Shown here in pieces: positions 5,826 through 7,885 of a DNA stretch of 7,885 nt. Made by a program: the position numbers and the translations under genes. Each line of letters begins with the position of its first letter. The stretch's first letter is position 1. Location of the stretch: positions 1 to 7,885 of the forward strand of contig CAJUPG010000084.1 of NCBI GenBank assembly GCA_910588455.1. The letters run 5' to 3'. The notes under the pieces are model-generated. The model was given only the letters and a program-made list of their open reading frames with translations, was not told where the DNA came from and ran no database searches. The DNA is from an uncultured Oscillospiraceae bacterium. GTDB taxonomy: Bacteria; Bacillota; Clostridia; Oscillospirales; Oscillospiraceae.

Positions 5826-6881
5826 TCAGCCAATCGCAGCAAACAGGTCATCCACATACTTTGCGCCGATGCTGTCCTTCATGCTGTCATAGAAATCCCC
5901 CAGAGCGTCCTTAAAGGCGGTATAATCCACATCCCGAACCACGGTGATGCCGGCCTCCTCCATCTTGGCCAGGTTATCCTCATCGGCCTGCACCTGGAAC
6001 CGGGCCTGAAGGTCAGAGGCCTCCAGAGCGGCCTCCCGCAGCCAGGTCTGCTCCTCAGGGGACAGCTTGTCCCATTCCGTCTGGGAAATGCAGATCAGCG
6101 TGGCGGCAAAGAATTGGTTTGTAAGGGAGAGGCAGTCGCAGATGTCCGCAAAGCCGCCGGTGTAGAGCACACTGATGCTGGCGTCCAGCCCCTCTACGGT
6201 TTTCTGCTGTAAGCCGGGAATGGTCTCGGACCAGGCCATAGGCGTGGGGTTGGCCCCCAGGGTGGAGTAGGTATTCATATAGGTGTTGTTCTCCAGGCAG
6301 CGGATTTTCATCCCCTTAAAATCCTCCGGGACTTTGACCGCTTTGCCCACGGTAACCAGATTCCGGAACCCGCCTACAGCCCAGGCCAGGGGAACCACGC
6401 CGGAGCCCTCAAATTCGGTGAACAGGGACTGTCCAAAGCCGCCGCTCATTACGGCTGCCGCCTGATCCACGTCCTCAAAGATAAAGGGCAGGTCCAGCGC
6501 GCCGCAGGCCGGAATAAAGTTGCTGACATAGGAGTTGGTCATAACGGCCATCTCCGTGGTCCCCATCTGCATTCCCTCAAACATCTCCCGCTCCTGGCCC
6601 AGCTGTCCATTGGGGAACAGCTCCAGGCCCAGGGTTCCGCCGCTCTTCTCCTCCAGAATGCGGGCCATTTCGGTGGCCACGTAGAAGTAGGGATCCGAAG
6701 GGTCGGCAGCTGTGGTGAAACCGATTTGCAGGGTCTTCTTCCCGGCGGACGGCTGGGAGCTGGCGGGAGAACTGCTGCCGTCGGGGGTCCCGCTGCTTGC
6801 GGGGTTTTTTTCCGGTCCGCCGCAGGCGGCCAGAGCAAAGAGCATGGATAACGCTAACATACCTGCTAAAATCCTTTTCAT
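5826..6881 (-). CDS. dctP: TRAP transporter solute-binding lipoprotein DctP
   Basis: The product is 351 residues. The N-terminus is a lipoprotein signal (MKRILAGMLALSMLFALAAC) with lipobox LAAC and lipidated Cys20, then a Ser/Pro/Gly linker to about residue 47 that tethers it outside the membrane. The mature part follows the DctP fold: LQIGFTTAADPSDPYFYVATEMARILEEKSGG, LELFPNGQLGQEREMFEGMQMGTTEMAV, LPFIFED, FRNLVT, then FKGMKIRCLENNTYMNTYSTLGANPTPMAWSE. Arg194 is the conserved arginine that salt-bridges a ligand carboxylate in known DctP proteins, so a carboxylate ligand is likely. The usual DGQENP-like motif after it is replaced by EGLDASIS (230-237), so ligand contacts differ from the C4-dicarboxylate type. 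GGAGG lies 7 bases before the start. This is the first gene of the operon, separated from dctQ by 85 bases containing a hairpin. Confidence 0.94.
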   Translation of the reverse strand: MKRILAGMLALSMLFALAACGGPEKNPASSGTPDGSSSPASSQPSAGKKTLQIGFTTAADPSDPYFYVATEMARILEEKSGGTLGLELFPNGQLGQEREMFEGMQMGTTEMAVMTNSYVSNFIPACGALDLPFIFEDVDQAAAVMSGGFGQSLFTEFEGSGVVPLAWAVGGFRNLVTVGKAVKVPEDFKGMKIRCLENNTYMNTYSTLGANPTPMAWSETIPGLQQKTVEGLDASISVLYTGGFADICDCLSLTNQFFAATLICISQTEWDKLSPEEQTWLREAALEASDLQARFQVQADEDNLAKMEEAGITVVRDVDYTAFKDALGDFYDSMKDSIGAKYVDDLFAAIG

Positions 6882-6912
6882 TGAAAACCCTCCATTTTGA
6901 AATTAGTATGTG

Positions 6913-6935
6913 CAGAGAGGCAGGTTCCTCTTCTG
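6913..6935 (-). other. Small stem-loop in the dctP leader
   Basis: CAGAGAGG (6913-6920) pairs with CCTC/TCTG (6927-6930 and 6932-6935) with one bulged base and a 6-base loop. It lies in the untranslated leader of dctP, about 30 bases upstream of the SD. It may stabilise the message; it does not resemble a riboswitch class I know. Confidence 0.3.
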
Positions 6936-6973
6936 ACCGATGGAAAATTGGACGCGGTCCTCCCGTTCAGGAA

Positions 6974-7023
6974 AGTATAATATTGAAAAAATTTTAGTAT
7001 TTATAAAATTTATCCGGTGTAAA
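6974..7023 (-). promoter_or_regulatory. dctP operon promoter region with palindromic candidate operator
   Basis: A nearly pure A/T stretch in GC-rich surroundings. On the - strand, TTTACA (complement of 7018-7023) lies 16 bases before AATACT (complement of 6996-7001). A second -10, TATACT (complement of 6974-6979), has no good -35. Across the first pair sits a perfect 8-bp inverted repeat, AAATTTTA (6989-6996) and TAAAATTT (7004-7011), spaced by 7 bases, so a bound protein would block polymerase. The exact start site cannot be fixed from sequence. Confidence 0.5.
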
Positions 7024-7045
7024 AAACGCATTCTGAAAAATGCGT
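7021..7045 (-). terminator. Terminator of the XRE-cupin regulator gene
   Basis: On the - strand ACGCATT (complement of 7039-7045), a 6-base loop and AATGCGT (complement of 7026-7032) are followed by a run of T. It starts 24 bases after the regulator stop codon and separates it from the dctP promoter, whose candidate -35 begins inside the T-run. Confidence 0.8.
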
Positions 7046-7069
7046 CCTTTACAAGCTCCGGCTGATGGC

Positions 7070-7606
7070 TTAACTGTAGCATGGAGGCGATGTAATCCAA
7101 AGCGCCCGGCACAGGCCCATACCGACATTTTTCCACGCATGAATCTGGTTCGCCTGGAAAAAAACACTGTCGCCGCTGTGGAGCATATACACCGTATTCC
7201 CCAGCGTCATTTGCAGATCCCCTTCGATCACCCAAATGAATTCCTCTCCCGTGTGGGGGTCCACCAGTCCGCTCTCCCCGCCGGGCGCAATGAACTTAAT
7301 CATAGGCTCCATGGTCTTGTTGAAGGAAGCGGCCAAAAGCTCGCAATATACGGAGGAATTGATGTGCAGAATATTCCCCTCGCCTTTTTTTACCAGTACA
7401 TGGACTGCGGAATCCTGTTCAAAGAGATCGCCCAGTTTGACGCCCAGCGCCCCTGACAGCTTTTTCAGAGAAGACAGGGACGGGTCCGTTTGCCCCCGCT
7501 CCACCTGGCTGATGAAGCCGATGGAGAGCCCGGAAATTTCTGCGGTCTGCTTCAGGGTATAGCCTTTCATCTCCCGCAGCGTTTTCAGTTTTGAACCTAA
7601 TGTCAT
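7070..7606 (-). CDS. XRE-family helix-turn-helix regulator with C-terminal cupin domain
   Basis: The product is 178 residues, a two-domain regulator of the SutR/PuuR type. Residues 5-62 form the XRE DNA-binding domain (LKTLREMKGYTLKQTAEISG, then LSIGFISQVERGQTDPSLSS with the recognition helix). Residues about 102-171 form a small cupin (PHTGEEFIWVIEGDLQMTLG; GDSVFFQANQIHAWKN) with His118, Glu122 and His156 as possible metal or ligand contacts. Such proteins sense a small molecule and control an adjacent catabolic or transport operon. The start at 7606 is chosen because a near-consensus promoter overlaps the frame upstream (open to 7666), so earlier ATG codons would precede the transcript start, and a purine-rich SD (GGAGAGG) lies about 10 bases before 7606. 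It sits directly upstream of dctP in the same direction but has its own terminator. Control of the TRAP operon is inferred. Confidence 0.9.
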   Translation of the reverse strand: MTLGSKLKTLREMKGYTLKQTAEISGLSIGFISQVERGQTDPSLSSLKKLSGALGVKLGDLFEQDSAVHVLVKKGEGNILHINSSVYCELLAASFNKTMEPMIKFIAPGGESGLVDPHTGEEFIWVIEGDLQMTLGNTVYMLHSGDSVFFQANQIHAWKNVGMGLCRALWITSPPCYS

Positions 7607-7634
7607 ACCATAATTTCCTCTCCTTTCTGTTTTC

Positions 7635-7663
7635 ATCATACGACTTTTTTCCTTTTCTGTCAA
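7635..7663 (-). promoter_or_regulatory. Sigma-A promoter of the XRE-cupin gene
   Basis: TTGACA (complement of 7658-7663), a 17-base spacer and TATGAT (complement of 7635-7640) give a perfect -35 and a 5/6 -10. The expected transcript start is near 7628, leaving a leader of about 20 bases containing the SD. Confidence 0.85.
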
Positions 7664-7702
7664 CATAAATTTTTATAAATATCATAATTTTTTGATATTT
7701 AG
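7664..7702. promoter_or_regulatory. AT-rich candidate operator upstream of the regulator promoter
   Basis: Directly upstream of the -35, the + strand reads ATAAATTTTTATAAATA, then TC, then ATAATTTTTTGAT. With one gap and a few mismatches, this is the same word found on the - strand in the dctP promoter (6984-7014). It also holds a 7-bp inverted repeat, AAATATC/GATATTT (arms 7677-7683 and 7694-7700 read on either strand). It fits a binding site for the adjacent regulator (autoregulation); the low sequence complexity calls for caution. Confidence 0.45.
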
Positions 7703-7729
7703 AAAATCCGATCCCCGATTTCCCTCCGC

Positions 7730-7751
7730 GTCTACCAAAAGTCTACCAAAA
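7730..7751 (+). repeat. Tandem pair of 11-bp repeats GTCTACCAAAA (copies 1 and 2)
   Basis: Two identical head-to-tail copies (7730-7740 and 7741-7751). A second pair of the same unit lies 77 bases away at 7807. The four copies frame a terminator hairpin. I do not recognise the repeat. Tandem short sites at about one helical turn resemble arm-type sites of tyrosine recombinases, but no recombinase gene is in view. Confidence 0.7.
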
Positions 7752-7754
7752 AAC

Positions 7755-7792
7755 AAATGCAACCCCTTGCGGCGCAAGGGGTTGCATTTTTT
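7755..7792. terminator. Strong bidirectional hairpin terminator
   Basis: A perfect 16-bp stem (AAATGCAACCCCTTGC, 7755-7770; complement 7774-7789) with a GGC loop. On the + strand it ends in six T (7787-7792). On the - strand TTTGTTTTTT follows the GC-rich part. The gene it serves must lie right of the window on the - strand, or it insulates the regulator. Confidence 0.8.
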
Positions 7793-7806
7793 GCGTTCTG
7801 GGGCAG

Positions 7807-7828
7807 GTCTACCAAATGTCTACCAGAG
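7807..7828 (+). repeat. Tandem pair of 11-bp repeats, copies 3 and 4
   Basis: GTCTACCAAAT (7807-7817) and GTCTACCAGAG (7818-7828) repeat the unit at 7730 in the same orientation and with the same 11-base period, with one and three mismatches. Confidence 0.65.
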
Positions 7829-7837
7829 TAACGTTTT

Positions 7838-7878
7838 GCCCGGAAATCCACAGGATTTCCGGGCTTTCTGCTTGTTTT
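7838..7878 (+). terminator. Hairpin with T-rich tail at the right edge
   Basis: A perfect 12-bp stem GCCCGGAAATCC/GGATTTCCGGGC (7838-7849 and 7853-7864) with an ACA loop is followed by TTTCTGCTTGTTTT. The T-run is broken, so termination on the + strand is plausible but weak. No gene on the + strand that would need it is seen in 7607-7837; it may be part of an attachment or repeat structure. Confidence 0.5.
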
Positions 7879-7885
7879 CGCAACT

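Noticed and set aside
7607..7666. N-terminal extension of the XRE regulator to 7666
   Set aside because: The TTGACA-17-TATGAT promoter lies within this stretch, so these codons would be upstream of the transcript start.
7730..7828. CRISPR-like array
   Set aside because: Repeats are only 11 bp, directly abutting in pairs, with one long gap that is a terminator; there are no spacers of regular size and no cas genes.
7703..7885. Possible short gene or integrase C-terminus on the - strand at the right end
   Set aside because: All three - strand frames close within about 25-55 codons, and run through hairpins and repeats. No recombinase motif such as the catalytic Arg/His/Tyr region is visible.

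Overview
The window looks like chromosomal DNA from a GC-rich Clostridia member, most likely an Oscillospiraceae gut commensal of the Flavonifractor/Lawsonibacter type. This is inferred from strong AGGAGG-type ribosome binding sites, a DUF4364 gene, a clostridial-style CstA tail, and a GC-rich coding background with sharply AT-rich promoters. No taxonomic marker such as rRNA is present.

Left part (1-1933): the 3' end of a CstA-family transporter gene (+) ends at a hairpin terminator. Next is a cysteine-rich protein of unknown function (-), which may be spore-associated. Divergent from it, with a good sigma-A promoter, is a DUF4364 winged-helix gene (+). That gene ends at an 18-bp hairpin shared with the converging operon.

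Centre (1934-6881, all on the - strand): one five-gene operon in the order dctP (TRAP solute-binding lipoprotein), dctQ (small permease), dctM (large permease), an M20-family amidohydrolase, and a two-domain NTF2-like protein. Spacing is tight from dctQ onward: a 4-base ATGA overlap, then 15 nt, then 4 nt. The simplest reading is a sodium-driven TRAP importer for a carboxylated amide or conjugate, which the M20 enzyme then hydrolyses in the cytoplasm. The substrate cannot be read from the sequence. dctQ is damaged as given: the ATG that sits behind the strong Shine-Dalgarno is followed at codon 3 by TAA, in frame with the rest of the gene.

Right part (6882-7885): a long AT-rich leader and promoter region for dctP, then a terminator, then an XRE-cupin regulator gene (-) with a near-consensus promoter. 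The two promoter regions share an AT-rich word of about 30 bases, a candidate operator for this regulator. The last 200 bases hold two perfect hairpins and four copies of an 11-bp repeat in two tandem pairs. No convincing gene is seen there.
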